DNA from: Sulfurovum sp.
GTDB lineage: Bacteria > Campylobacterota > Campylobacteria > Campylobacterales > Sulfurovaceae
Direction: 5' to 3'
DNA length: 27,138 nt
NCBI GenBank assembly: GCA_026985755.1
Contig: JALSPX010000244.1
Span: 1 to 27,138, forward strand
A program made the position numbers and the translations under genes. Positions 16,484-23,880 of this stretch are shown here, one piece after another. The notes under the pieces are model-generated. The model made no database searches, had not been told where the DNA came from, and saw nothing but the letters and a program-made list of their open reading frames with translations. Numbering within the stretch: position 1 is the first letter of the stretch; each line of letters opens with the position of its first letter.

Positions 16484-16953
16484 TGGTATTACAGCGTATG
16501 AACAGTGTCTTTAAATGGTTATATCACCCGCTTGTTTGGATAGCGATACTTAGCTTTGTACTTTTTTATCCTATGCTTATCTCTATGTATGTTTTTTTAC
16601 CATTATTCATCGGTATTATGGGATATATAATGATTTTAGGTATTGAAGAGAAAAACTTACCCTATATATTGATAGCTATCCTCTATTTTATTAACTTAGA
16701 AGCCAATTTGTCTTTGCCTTATTTTTTAATTATTATGGTTGTTTTGCTTATATACCTTCTATTTTATGATTATTTAAAATATTTTAGAACATGTAGTATT
16801 TGTAGACCAATTTTTTCTGTCATTTTAATTGATATTGTCTACTTAGGTACACTTTTAGCTTATGATTTTGTTTTTCACTGTACATCAATTGTGTTAGATG
16901 AGATTTTGTTTTATTCTTTGATTGTTGATATCTTAGTTGTGGTTATATTATGA
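16483..16953 (+). CDS. Small polytopic membrane protein, possible MreD-like partner of PBP2
   Basis: The 156-residue product is almost entirely hydrophobic with about five membrane helices (near residues 17-35, 37-52, 57-72, 78-95 and 106-150, the last probably two). No enzyme motif is visible. Its start shares one base with the previous stop (TAATG) and its stop overlaps mrdA (ATGA), so it is translated in step with PBP2. In many bacteria the gene just before the PBP2 gene is mreD, and a small unnamed membrane protein sits at this spot in Campylobacter and Helicobacter as I recall. Size and topology fit MreD, but I see no decisive sequence signature; function in the elongation complex is inferred. 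Confidence 0.8.
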   Translation: MVLQRMNSVFKWLYHPLVWIAILSFVLFYPMLISMYVFLPLFIGIMGYIMILGIEEKNLPYILIAILYFINLEANLSLPYFLIIMVVLLIYLLFYDYLKYFRTCSICRPIFSVILIDIVYLGTLLAYDFVFHCTSIVLDEILFYSLIVDILVVVIL

Positions 16954-18767
16954 GATATAAGATTGTCATTTTAATTTTTGTATTGTTGTGGTCAGGTATG
17001 ATTGCAAGGCTATATCATGTGAGTGTAAAGTCAAATTTTTATTATGAAAGATTGGCAAAAGAGAATGTAGAAAGAAAACTCTTTATAAAACCTGTAAGAG
17101 GAGAAATTACAGATATCAATAATCATTTATTGGCTATGAATCAAATAGGTTTTTCTGTCTCAATAGAGCCTCATTTGAAACAAAATGATAAAAAACTATT
17201 GGATGTTGTAGACAAATTGGTGAAGACTTTTCCTGATTTAAATAAAACAGTGATGCTGAAAGTATATAAAAAAAATAATTCTGCATATAATCATAAATTT
17301 ATTAAAGTGGTTGATTTCATTCATTATCCAGCCATGATGAGTGCCTTTCCAAAATTGAGTCTACTTGATGAAATTAAAATTGAGGCAGAAACCAAACGTT
17401 ACTACCCTTATGGAAAATATGCAGCACATATTATTGGATATACTGGTCGTTCGAATCAAAAAGAAAACGAAAATGATCCTATTGTGAATGAAGTAGGGAA
17501 GGTTGGAAAAACAGGACTTGAAAAGTACTATAATAAAGTCTTAGAGGGTGAGTTGGGATATATAGTTTCTAAAGTAACAGCTACGAATAAGGCAGTAGAT
17601 ATTTTAGAAGAAGTAGCACCTAAGGATAATAAAAATATTCAACTTAACCTTGATATTGATCTACAACAGATGATTTTTGAACGTTTTAAAGCCTCCAAAG
17701 AAGTTGGTGTTGCGATTGTAATGAAAACCAATGGAGAGATTCTTTCTGCAGTGAGTTATCCCTCTTTTGACCCGAATAAATTTGTAGGTGGTATTAGTAC
17801 CAAAGACTGGAAGGCATTACAAAATGATTTGGCACACCCTTTTACCAATAAATTTATACATGGTACCTATCCTCCTGGTTCTACGATTAAGATGGGTATG
17901 GCATTGGCATATTCCAAATCCCTAAAGGGAATCTTAGACACGTATGAACATTGTAATGGTTTTATTAAATTAGGTAAGAGACGCAAGTTTAGATGTTGGT
18001 CACATTGGGGACATGGTAGAGTTGGTTTACGTAAAGCCATTAGAGAGAGTTGTGATGTATATTTTTATTCCAAGAGTTTAAAAGTAGGTATTGATGCGAT
18101 GGCAAAACATTTACGATCTTTTGGGTTAGGTGTAAAAACTGGTGTCGATTTACCTAGAGAGTACAGTGGCGTTATACCTGATAAAGCTTGGAAAAGAAAA
18201 CGCTATAATCAGGCATGGTATCTAGGTGAGACAGTTATCTCTGCCATTGGTCAAGGATATGATTCAGTGACACCTCTACAGCTTGCAAGATATACATCTC
18301 TTGTGGCTACATCAAGATTGGTGACACCTCGTATTGCAAGGGTAATTGATGGTAACAAAACCAAAGATCAAGCGAAGTATATCCCATTTAATCATAGATA
18401 TTTAACCCAAATTCGAAATGGGATGTTTGATGTGTGTAATGTACGAAAGGGTACGGCATATAGAACAATGAGTAAATTACCTATAGTAGTTGCAGGCAAA
18501 ACAGGTACTTCTCAGGTAACAGCAATACCTCAGTCAACAAAAAAAAGGATCAAGGAAGAGGATCTTGCTTACTATCATCGTTCACATGCATGGATTACAA
18601 CCTATGCACCGTTTAAAAAACCAAAATATGTGGTGACTGTTTTGGTTGAACATGGAGGACATGGAGGGAGTACTGCTGGTCCCATTGCTGCAGATATTTA
18701 CAAATGGCTTTACGCCAATAACTATTTTGAAAAAAAACCTAAAAAAAAACTTACAAGCACAAAATAG
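16950..18767 (+). CDS. mrdA: Penicillin-binding protein 2 (MrdA), peptidoglycan transpeptidase
   Basis: PBP2 is the class B transpeptidase of the elongation complex, working with RodA to build the lateral wall. The 605-residue protein has one N-terminal membrane helix (about residues 4-22), a periplasmic dimerisation/pedestal domain with the RGEI motif near residue 50, and a transpeptidase domain with all three signatures: S311-T-I-K314, S367-C-D369 and K517-T-G519. The SCD form of the second motif is typical of PBP2 rather than FtsI. ATGA overlap couples it to the preceding membrane protein. It is the last gene of the hisB operon; only 19 bases separate it from the convergent caxA. Confidence 0.96.
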   Translation: MRYKIVILIFVLLWSGMIARLYHVSVKSNFYYERLAKENVERKLFIKPVRGEITDINNHLLAMNQIGFSVSIEPHLKQNDKKLLDVVDKLVKTFPDLNKTVMLKVYKKNNSAYNHKFIKVVDFIHYPAMMSAFPKLSLLDEIKIEAETKRYYPYGKYAAHIIGYTGRSNQKENENDPIVNEVGKVGKTGLEKYYNKVLEGELGYIVSKVTATNKAVDILEEVAPKDNKNIQLNLDIDLQQMIFERFKASKEVGVAIVMKTNGEILSAVSYPSFDPNKFVGGISTKDWKALQNDLAHPFTNKFIHGTYPPGSTIKMGMALAYSKSLKGILDTYEHCNGFIKLGKRRKFRCWSHWGHGRVGLRKAIRESCDVYFYSKSLKVGIDAMAKHLRSFGLGVKTGVDLPREYSGVIPDKAWKRKRYNQAWYLGETVISAIGQGYDSVTPLQLARYTSLVATSRLVTPRIARVIDGNKTKDQAKYIPFNHRYLTQIRNGMFDVCNVRKGTAYRTMSKLPIVVAGKTGTSQVTAIPQSTKKRIKEEDLAYYHRSHAWITTYAPFKKPKYVVTVLVEHGGHGGSTAGPIAADIYKWLYANNYFEKKPKKKLTSTK

Positions 18768-18786
18768 TTGCTTTTACTAGGCGCTT

Positions 18787-19719
18787 TTATATATGTTGAA
18801 TTGTATTATTCAAAAAGAGACCTAGAATGATAAAAAGACTAATACCAGCTGGCTTACTATAAAGTTTATTGGCAGTAATAAATACAAGAATGAGTGTAGC
18901 AACAAGCATAGTTGCTATATCAAAAATATAGTTATTGGCATTGATGGTCATAGGTTTTACAAGTGCCGCAGCACCAAGAACTACGGTTGTATTTGCCATA
19001 TTTGAACCTATGATATTTCCTATTGCCATATCAACTTTACCTTTGAGTGCTGCAGTAATACTCACAGTGAGTTCTGGAAGTGATGTACCTAAAGAGACCA
19101 TAATAATACCAATAACCCACTCTGATATCCCAAAACTTTTGGCGATGGATGACGCACTTTCAATGGTAAAATGAGCACCAAGAATGACGAATGTTAGTCC
19201 TAAAAAAAGCATTGGAATAATTCTTCCCCAAGAGAACACCTCTTTTTCATCTATCTCAACTTCATCTGCCAGTAGACTTTTTGCATCTTGCAGTAAAAAG
19301 ATGAGATATGCTCCCATGAGTAAGAGCAAAAGTATGGCATCAAATCTTGAAATCACGCCATCTAATATCATGAGAATAAAAACAAGTACAGGAACGAGAG
19401 CCCAGGTGCTGTCTTTTGCAAAGAAGTCTCTATTAGGGTTTATTTTTTTTGCAATCATAAAAACAGTTGCCAATACCAAGGTGATATTAAGTATATTACT
19501 TCCTATAACATTGGCTATGGCTATTTGAGAACGACCATTATAGGATGCTGCTATACTGGCTGCCATTTCAGGTAAAGAGGTTCCAAGAGCGATGAGTGTT
19601 GCACCAATGATAAACTCAGGTATATTAAATTGCAGAGCAATACGTTCACTTTGATTGACGAGTACGTCTGCTCCCCAAATGAGTACACCCATTGCAACTA
19701 CAAATTGTATAAAATCCAC
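18787..19719 (-). CDS. Sodium/calcium exchanger family protein (CaxA/YrbG type)
   Basis: The 310-residue inner-membrane protein belongs to the cation/Ca2+ exchanger superfamily (YrbG/CaxA branch). About ten helices are arranged as two inverted repeats, each with an alpha motif: GATLIALGTSLPEMAASI with GSNILNITLV in the first half and MVSLGTSLPELTVSI with GSNMANTTVV in the second, containing the ion-binding Glu and Asn. The start is GTG 19719, not the out-of-frame ATG two bases upstream, and AGGAG with a 6-base spacer lies inside the end of ybeY. The one-base gap to ybeY implies coupling. Whether Ca2+ or another ion is transported cannot be told here. Confidence 0.92.
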   Translation of the reverse strand: MDFIQFVVAMGVLIWGADVLVNQSERIALQFNIPEFIIGATLIALGTSLPEMAASIAASYNGRSQIAIANVIGSNILNITLVLATVFMIAKKINPNRDFFAKDSTWALVPVLVFILMILDGVISRFDAILLLLLMGAYLIFLLQDAKSLLADEVEIDEKEVFSWGRIIPMLFLGLTFVILGAHFTIESASSIAKSFGISEWVIGIIMVSLGTSLPELTVSITAALKGKVDMAIGNIIGSNMANTTVVLGAAALVKPMTINANNYIFDIATMLVATLILVFITANKLYSKPAGISLFIILGLFLNNTIQHI

Positions 19720-19720
19720 A

Positions 19721-20158
19721 TTATTCTCCTGTTCTAATGATTAAACTTTTTGGTAAATCAAAGGTTCTTATGATAGAGGCTTCTCTATCTCGCATCTCTC
19801 CAGTATCTGTTTCATGGTCGAAACCAAGTAGATGTAGTACGCCATGAATGAAAAGTAGTGAGAGTTCATCTTGTATTGTGTGTGATAACTCTTTTGATTT
19901 GTCTCTTACATGAGAGTCAGAGATAATAACACTTCCTAGTGGTATATCAAAAATAGATTGTTCTATAAATGGTGTCTCTATAGGAAAAGAGAGTACGTCA
20001 GTACTATTGTTTACAGCCCGATGCTCAAGATTAAGTGATTTCATTGTCTCGTCATTGACAATAATGAGCTCAATTTTTCTACTGCTTAGATATGAAGCTA
20101 TTTTCTCGAGTGAATCTAAGTCAATAGGAAGGGCTGTTTGATTATCCAAATCTATCAT
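19721..20158 (-). CDS. ybeY: Endoribonuclease YbeY (rRNA maturation factor)
   Basis: YbeY is a metal-dependent endoribonuclease for 16S rRNA 3'-end maturation and ribosome quality control. The 145-residue protein has the family zinc site HGVLHLLGFDH: His105, His109 and His115, plus the STDVLSFP segment. No Shine-Dalgarno sequence precedes the ATG. Instead, an extended -10 (TGGTAAACT at 20165-20173, minus strand) ends six bases before it, so the transcript may begin at the A of the ATG and be leaderless. It is divergent from queC and followed by caxA. Confidence 0.94.
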   Translation of the reverse strand: MIDLDNQTALPIDLDSLEKIASYLSSRKIELIIVNDETMKSLNLEHRAVNNSTDVLSFPIETPFIEQSIFDIPLGSVIISDSHVRDKSKELSHTIQDELSLLFIHGVLHLLGFDHETDTGEMRDREASIIRTFDLPKSLIIRTGE

Positions 20159-20164
20159 GCACGA

Positions 20165-20173
20165 AGTTTACCA
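20165..20173 (-). promoter_or_regulatory. Extended -10 of ybeY (leaderless candidate)
   Basis: Minus-strand TGGTAAACT. The hexamer ends at 20165 and six bases separate it from the ybeY ATG, which would place the transcript start on the initiation codon itself. Half of it is the left arm of the inverted repeat at 20167-20186. Confidence 0.45.
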
Positions 20174-20186
20174 AAATCTTGGTAAA
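20167..20186. repeat. Perfect inverted repeat in the ybeY-queC divergent promoter
   Basis: Arms TTTACCAA (20167-20174) and TTGGTAAA (20179-20186) with spacer AATC. The arms are largely the two divergent extended -10 elements themselves, so symmetry may result from the promoters alone, or it may be an operator covering both. Confidence 0.75.
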
Positions 20187-20188
20187 AT
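20180..20188 (+). promoter_or_regulatory. Extended -10 of queC
   Basis: TGGTAAAAT lies 26 bases before the queC GTG, leaving a short leader that contains AGGAGAG. No -35 is visible. Confidence 0.5.
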
Positions 20189-20214
20189 GGCAGTAAAAGA
20201 AGGAGAGATGCATT

Positions 20215-20883
20215 GTGAAAAAGGCAATCTGTATTATATCTGGAGGAATGGACAGTGCATTAAGTGCAAAAATAGCCCAAAAAGAGGGTTATGAAATTAT
20301 TGCATTACATTTTAACTATGGGCAAAGAACACAAAACAAAGAGCTTAAATGTTTTCGTAAAGTCGCAACTGCGATAGATGCTGTTGAAAAATATGAAATT
20401 GATTTACCCTTTTTTGCACAGATAGGTGCATCTGCTTTGACAGATAAAGAGATAGATATTCCTATAGGTGGATTGGGAGAGGGTGTTCCTATCACTTATG
20501 TACCTTTTAGAAATGGTATATTCCTTTCCATCGCAGCCGCAATAGCTGAAAAACATAAAGCAGAGGCACTCTATATTGGTGTAGTAGAAGAAGATAGCTC
20601 TGGCTATCCAGACTGTAGAGAAAGCTATATCAAGCAGATGCAAAAGGCTATTAATTTGGGAACCAAAGATGAAACACAATTAGAAATTAAAATGCCATTG
20701 GTTCATTTGAAAAAAAGTGAGATAGTGAAAATGTCTTTAGCATTACATGTACCACTAGAACATACGTGGTCTTGTTATAAATCTGAAGAGAAAGCCTGTG
20801 GTGTATGTGATTCATGTAGATTAAGACTTAAAGGATTTGAAGAGGCAGGGCAGGTCGACCCTGTGTTGTATGAAGCCTCTTGA
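20215..20883 (+). CDS. queC: 7-cyano-7-deazaguanine synthase QueC
   Basis: QueC converts 7-carboxy-7-deazaguanine to preQ0 with ATP and ammonia, a step of queuosine tRNA modification. The 222-residue enzyme has the PP-loop SGGMDS at residues 9-14 and the C-terminal zinc site formed by Cys187, Cys195, Cys198 and Cys201 (CYKSEEKACGVCDSCR). It starts at GTG 20215 with AGGAGAG at 20201-20207; the ATG at 20208 is in another frame. No other queuosine gene is in the window, so it stands alone, divergent from ybeY. Confidence 0.96.
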   Translation: MKKAICIISGGMDSALSAKIAQKEGYEIIALHFNYGQRTQNKELKCFRKVATAIDAVEKYEIDLPFFAQIGASALTDKEIDIPIGGLGEGVPITYVPFRNGIFLSIAAAIAEKHKAEALYIGVVEEDSSGYPDCRESYIKQMQKAINLGTKDETQLEIKMPLVHLKKSEIVKMSLALHVPLEHTWSCYKSEEKACGVCDSCRLRLKGFEEAGQVDPVLYEAS

Positions 20884-20901
20884 TATTCTAAGAGCGTTTT
20901 T
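20877..20901 (+). terminator. Weak candidate terminator after queC
   Basis: CTCTT (20877-20881) can pair with AAGAG (20890-20894), followed by CGTTTTT. The stem is only five pairs and begins inside the queC coding sequence, so the call is tentative. Confidence 0.25.
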
Positions 20902-21325
20902 GGAAGCCATTTGCTACAAATGTAAATTCATATTTTCGTGTAGGATATTTTTTTAGTCCTTCAGAGATAAATTGTGTTTTGGTGATTTGTCTGTCCCAAA
21001 GTCTATACATGAGGTTTTTAAACCACTCTTTTTTTTCTGCTGTGTTTAGTGCTATTTTACGATATGTTTTATCATCTTTTGTACTTAATGCTACTTCATG
21101 CATAACCTTTTTAAACTTGGTTAATTTTTCTGGCGTTGGCTTTTCATATTGTATAGCTCTTGGTTGAGCTTTTGGTTTTGCTTTGACTCTTGGTACAGGC
21201 TTTTGATGTTGTACTCTTTTTTTTACTGTCACGGATGGAAGTAAAAGCTCCAAAGGACTTGTACATCCACTAATCCCCAAGGATAAACTCGTAAGCAATA
21301 CTATCGTATATCTATTTTGTTTCAT
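20888..21325 (-). CDS. Small lipoprotein of unknown function
   Basis: The 145-residue product has a lipoprotein signal peptide ending in the lipobox GISGC (Cys21 from the chosen start). A Lys/Pro/Arg-rich linker follows at about residues 33-62, then an alpha-helical basic domain with Trp residues. The linker looks like a spacer reaching from the membrane across the periplasm. No known family is recognised. The start ATG 21325 is preferred over ATG 21331 because the GGG-containing ribosome site lies 8 bases upstream of it. It converges with queC, with five bases between the two stop codons, and is divergent from hemF. Confidence 0.8.
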   Translation of the reverse strand: MKQNRYTIVLLTSLSLGISGCTSPLELLLPSVTVKKRVQHQKPVPRVKAKPKAQPRAIQYEKPTPEKLTKFKKVMHEVALSTKDDKTYRKIALNTAEKKEWFKNLMYRLWDRQITKTQFISEGLKKYPTRKYEFTFVANGFQKRS

Positions 21326-21368
21326 AATCATTTCCCTTTTTGTAAGTTATTCGACTTTTCAAGATATC

Positions 21369-21377
21369 ATTGTAACA
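21369..21377 (-). promoter_or_regulatory. Extended -10 of the lipoprotein gene
   Basis: Minus-strand TGTTACAAT, one change from the extended -10 consensus, about 44 bases before the ATG. Confidence 0.45.
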
Positions 21378-21403
21378 AAATCAAATAAAAATTGGTATCT
21401 CTG

Positions 21404-21412
21404 TGTTATACT
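21404..21412 (+). promoter_or_regulatory. Extended -10 of hemF
   Basis: TGTTATACT, one change from consensus, 24 bases before the hemF ATG; AAAGGAG follows at 21425-21431. Confidence 0.45.
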
Positions 21413-21435
21413 TTTTTAGATTATAAAGGAGATGT

Positions 21436-22470
21436 ATGAGAAGTTTTGCAAAATCACCAGAGGCAAAGGATGCCAATACTTTAGTAGAAGCTTTACAAAC
21501 TTATTTTGTAGGCAAACTCAATGATGTGAGTTATGAGCTTGGCAATAGAAAAGCGTTTGAGGCTATAGAGTGGGAGAGAGATGAAGGTATACATGGTGGA
21601 GGTGTACGCTATGAAGCCAGAGATGAGACTATCTTTAATCGTGCATCGGTGAATGTCTCTCAGGTTCATTATGATGAAGATGAGACCAAGAAACTCTCTT
21701 CTGCTACAGCGATATCGACTATTATCCACCCAGCCAATCCACATGCGCCTTCTATGCATATGCATATCTCGTGGACACAGATGCGTGATGGTACAGGATA
21801 TTGGCGTATTATGGGAGATTTGAACCCTAGTCTTAAAAATGATGTGTTTCAACGTGATTTTGAAATAGCCTTAGATAAAGCAGCGGGTGCATACTATGAA
21901 GAGGGTGCAGCACAGGGAGATAGATATTTTAATATCCCTGTACTCGGCCGTACCCGTGGGAGTAGTCACTTTTATTTAGAAAATTTTAATACTGGTAATT
22001 TTGAAGCAGATAGAACATTTGCTTATGAAATGGGAAAGGCAATCATTGATGCCTATATTGGTATTATTCTGCAGGCACTACAATATTATGTAAGTTACAC
22101 TGAAGAAGAAAAAGCCACACAAGTAGATTATCATACACTCTATCTTTTCCAAGTACTCACGCTGGATAGAGGTACAACCTCTGGGCTGATGGTACATGAT
22201 CAAAATGATATAGGTATCATGGGCTCTATCCCATCTCACATTAATAAACCATTACTCTATAGTTGGCTAGAGAAGATGCCTAAACCACAAGACAGACTAC
22301 TACTTAGACTACTAGACGCATTGCCAGAGGGTAAGATAGTATTGGTAGATGAAGTGGTCAAAAAACGTCTAGCAAATGCGCTAAGAACACACTATCAAGA
22401 ATATCCAGAAGCATTAAGTATGCAGGCTAGTGGTGAAATAATACCTTCTACTGTGGATAATCATAAGTAG
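21436..22470 (+). CDS. hemF: Oxygen-dependent coproporphyrinogen III oxidase
   Basis: HemF oxidatively decarboxylates coproporphyrinogen III to protoporphyrinogen IX using O2. The 344-residue protein is a divergent member: ASVNVSQVHYDEDE, HPANPHAPSMHMHISW (with the conserved His cluster), GYWRIMGDLNP, YEEGAAQGDRYFN and RTRGSSHFYLENF occupy the positions of family motifs, but several replace the E. coli residues. AAAGGAG 4-5 bases before the ATG supports the start. It is a single gene with its own promoter. An O2-dependent enzyme suggests that the organism meets oxygen; I expect an anaerobic HemN elsewhere, not seen here. Confidence 0.87.
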   Translation: MRSFAKSPEAKDANTLVEALQTYFVGKLNDVSYELGNRKAFEAIEWERDEGIHGGGVRYEARDETIFNRASVNVSQVHYDEDETKKLSSATAISTIIHPANPHAPSMHMHISWTQMRDGTGYWRIMGDLNPSLKNDVFQRDFEIALDKAAGAYYEEGAAQGDRYFNIPVLGRTRGSSHFYLENFNTGNFEADRTFAYEMGKAIIDAYIGIILQALQYYVSYTEEEKATQVDYHTLYLFQVLTLDRGTTSGLMVHDQNDIGIMGSIPSHINKPLLYSWLEKMPKPQDRLLLRLLDALPEGKIVLVDEVVKKRLANALRTHYQEYPEALSMQASGEIIPSTVDNHK

Positions 22471-22492
22471 GGTGACATTTTACATACCCTAC
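22467..22492. terminator. Bidirectional hairpin spanning both stop codons of hemF and asparaginase gene
   Basis: GTAGGGT (22467-22473) and ACCCTAC (22486-22492) are perfect 7-base inverted arms with a 12-base loop between convergent genes. The hemF TAG and the asparaginase-gene TAG both lie inside the arms. No T-run follows on either side, so it may stall or protect transcript ends rather than act as a classical terminator. Confidence 0.45.
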
Positions 22493-22983
22493 AAGTATTC
22501 AAATTTGCCTAATTTTCTATTCTTTTTTACTTTCTTATAAAAATTTAATACCCCATTCATCGCTATATACACCCCTCTTTTTTCTAAGGCACTCAAGTAC
22601 CCATACGCAGAAGCCAAATTAGCTGTGGCCTCGGTAGCATCTATACTATAGGGCACCATAGCACCTGTCAGGACGATGGTTTTTCCCAGTGCTTCGTCTG
22701 CTAGGTACTGAGCGGTAATATCTATAGTGTCTGTACCATGGACTATGATGATATTTTGATAGGTAGGGTTATCGTTTATTGTGCTGGCTAATAGTGCTCT
22801 GTCCTTGTCTGTCATCTCCAGGGAGTCTTTACCTATGATATTAAGTATTTCAAAGTTGCATAGCCATTTTGAGGCTATGGTTTTAAGCGCATGAGAGGAT
22901 TTTTCAATATCTAAGTTGCCCGTTTTGGGGTTATAGATTTTGTTAAATGTACCGCCAGTGCTAATTATTAGTATTTTATTCAT
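22489..22983 (-). CDS. Asparaginase-domain protein, N-terminal domain only
   Basis: The 164-residue protein corresponds to the N-terminal catalytic domain of type I/II asparaginases, which are normally about 330 residues. Active-site residues are kept: Thr12 in STGGTFNKI, Ser54 in KDSLEMT, Thr84-Asp85 in HGTDTID, and Lys101 before VLTGAMVP. The C-terminal domain that completes the dimer interface is absent, and the downstream stop lies in a hairpin, not in a remnant of coding sequence. Short forms like this are, as I recall, found in other Campylobacterota, so it is likely a real family rather than a fragment. Activity on asparagine is unproven. GAGG precedes the ATG with a long spacer. Confidence 0.85.
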   Translation of the reverse strand: MNKILIISTGGTFNKIYNPKTGNLDIEKSSHALKTIASKWLCNFEILNIIGKDSLEMTDKDRALLASTINDNPTYQNIIIVHGTDTIDITAQYLADEALGKTIVLTGAMVPYSIDATEATANLASAYGYLSALEKRGVYIAMNGVLNFYKKVKKNRKLGKFEYL

Positions 22984-22986
22984 AAA

Positions 22987-23014
22987 TATTTTACCTCTTC
23001 GTGTATTTTACCTC
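22987..23014. repeat. Short direct repeat upstream of asparaginase gene
   Basis: TATTTTACCTC occurs at 22987-22997 and again at 23004-23014, a period of 17 bases. On the minus strand each copy reads GAGGTAAAATA; the copy nearer the gene supplies the ribosome site and the farther one could supply a -10 (TAAAAT). Confidence 0.6.
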
Positions 23015-23019
23015 AATGA

Positions 23020-23028
23020 TGATAAAAT
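23020..23028 (+). promoter_or_regulatory. Extended -10 of fabI
   Basis: TGATAAAAT, one change from consensus, 28 bases before the fabI ATG; AGGA follows at 23046-23049. Confidence 0.5.
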
Positions 23029-23055
23029 GATGTAATTTATTTTATAGGATACAGA

Positions 23056-23880
23056 ATGATAATGAAGGGTAAAAAAGGTGTCATCTTGGGCATCGCTAAC
23101 AAAAAGTCCATCGCGTATGGTATCGCCAAAGCCTGTCAAGAACAGGGTGCAGAAATGGCCATTACATTTTTAAATGAGCGTTTTGAGCAAAAACTAGCAC
23201 CTGTAGCAGAAGAGTTGGAGTGTGGAGCGAGATTTTACCCCTGTGATGTCTCTAAGCCTGAAGAGATAAAAGCACTTAAAGAGTCACTTGAAAAGGACAT
23301 GGGTAAGATAGACTTCATCGTGCACTCAATAGCCTTTGCACCAAAAGAGGGACTATCTGGACGTTTTTACAACATAAGCAAAGAGGCGTTTGATGTGGCT
23401 ATGGACATTTCTGTTTACTCTCTCATAGAGATAGTACGCGAGTTAAAACCTATCTTGTCTGACAGCTCATCTGTACTGACTCTTTCGTACTACGGTGGTG
23501 TGAAGTACATACCAAACTACAACCTCATGGGTGTAGCCAAAGCGGCCTTGGAAATGACTACCAAGTACCTAGCAGAAGACTTAGGAAAAGACGGCATACG
23601 TGTCAACGCCATCTCAGCAGGTCCCATAAAAACACTCGCAGCTGCTGGCATAGGTGACTTTGGTTTCATGCTTAAATGGAACAAAGCCCACGCACCACTT
23701 AAAGAAAACGTGACCATCAACCAAGTAGGAAACTCTGGGATGTACCTGCTTTCTGACCTCAGTTCAGGTGTGACGGGTGAAGTGCATTATGTCGATGCTG
23801 GGTATAACATCATGGGTATGCCTGCTGTGGAGTTTGATGATGAGGGGAAACCTCATATTGCTTGGAATGGGGGAGACTAA
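23056..23880 (+). CDS. fabI: Enoyl-[acyl-carrier-protein] reductase (NADH) FabI
   Basis: FabI reduces enoyl-ACP in the last step of each fatty-acid elongation cycle and is the triclosan target. The 274-residue protein is a short-chain dehydrogenase with the divergent FabI signatures: nucleotide-binding GIANKKSIAYGIA at residues 12-24, HSIAFAP, LTLSYYGG with Tyr145, IPNYNLMGVAK with catalytic Tyr155 and Lys162 (E. coli Tyr146, Tyr156, Lys163), and GPIKTLAA. The start ATG 23056 is supported by AGGA at a 6-base spacer. It is divergent from the asparaginase gene and its 3' end overlaps the convergent gene by three or four bases. Confidence 0.97.
   Translation: MIMKGKKGVILGIANKKSIAYGIAKACQEQGAEMAITFLNERFEQKLAPVAEELECGARFYPCDVSKPEEIKALKESLEKDMGKIDFIVHSIAFAPKEGLSGRFYNISKEAFDVAMDISVYSLIEIVRELKPILSDSSSVLTLSYYGGVKYIPNYNLMGVAKAALEMTTKYLAEDLGKDGIRVNAISAGPIKTLAAAGIGDFGFMLKWNKAHAPLKENVTINQVGNSGMYLLSDLSSGVTGEVHYVDAGYNIMGMPAVEFDDEGKPHIAWNGGD

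Noticed and set aside
18768..18786. Terminator between the convergent mrdA and caxA genes
   Set aside because: Only a four-base stem (TAGT/ACTA) can be drawn there and no T-run follows.
18935..19528. Plus-strand open frames opposite caxA
   Set aside because: They are antisense to conserved exchanger motifs and have no independent support.
23839..23857. Hairpin ATGAGG/CCTCAT near the end of fabI
   Set aside because: It lies wholly inside conserved coding sequence more than 20 bases before the stop and is not followed by a T-run.
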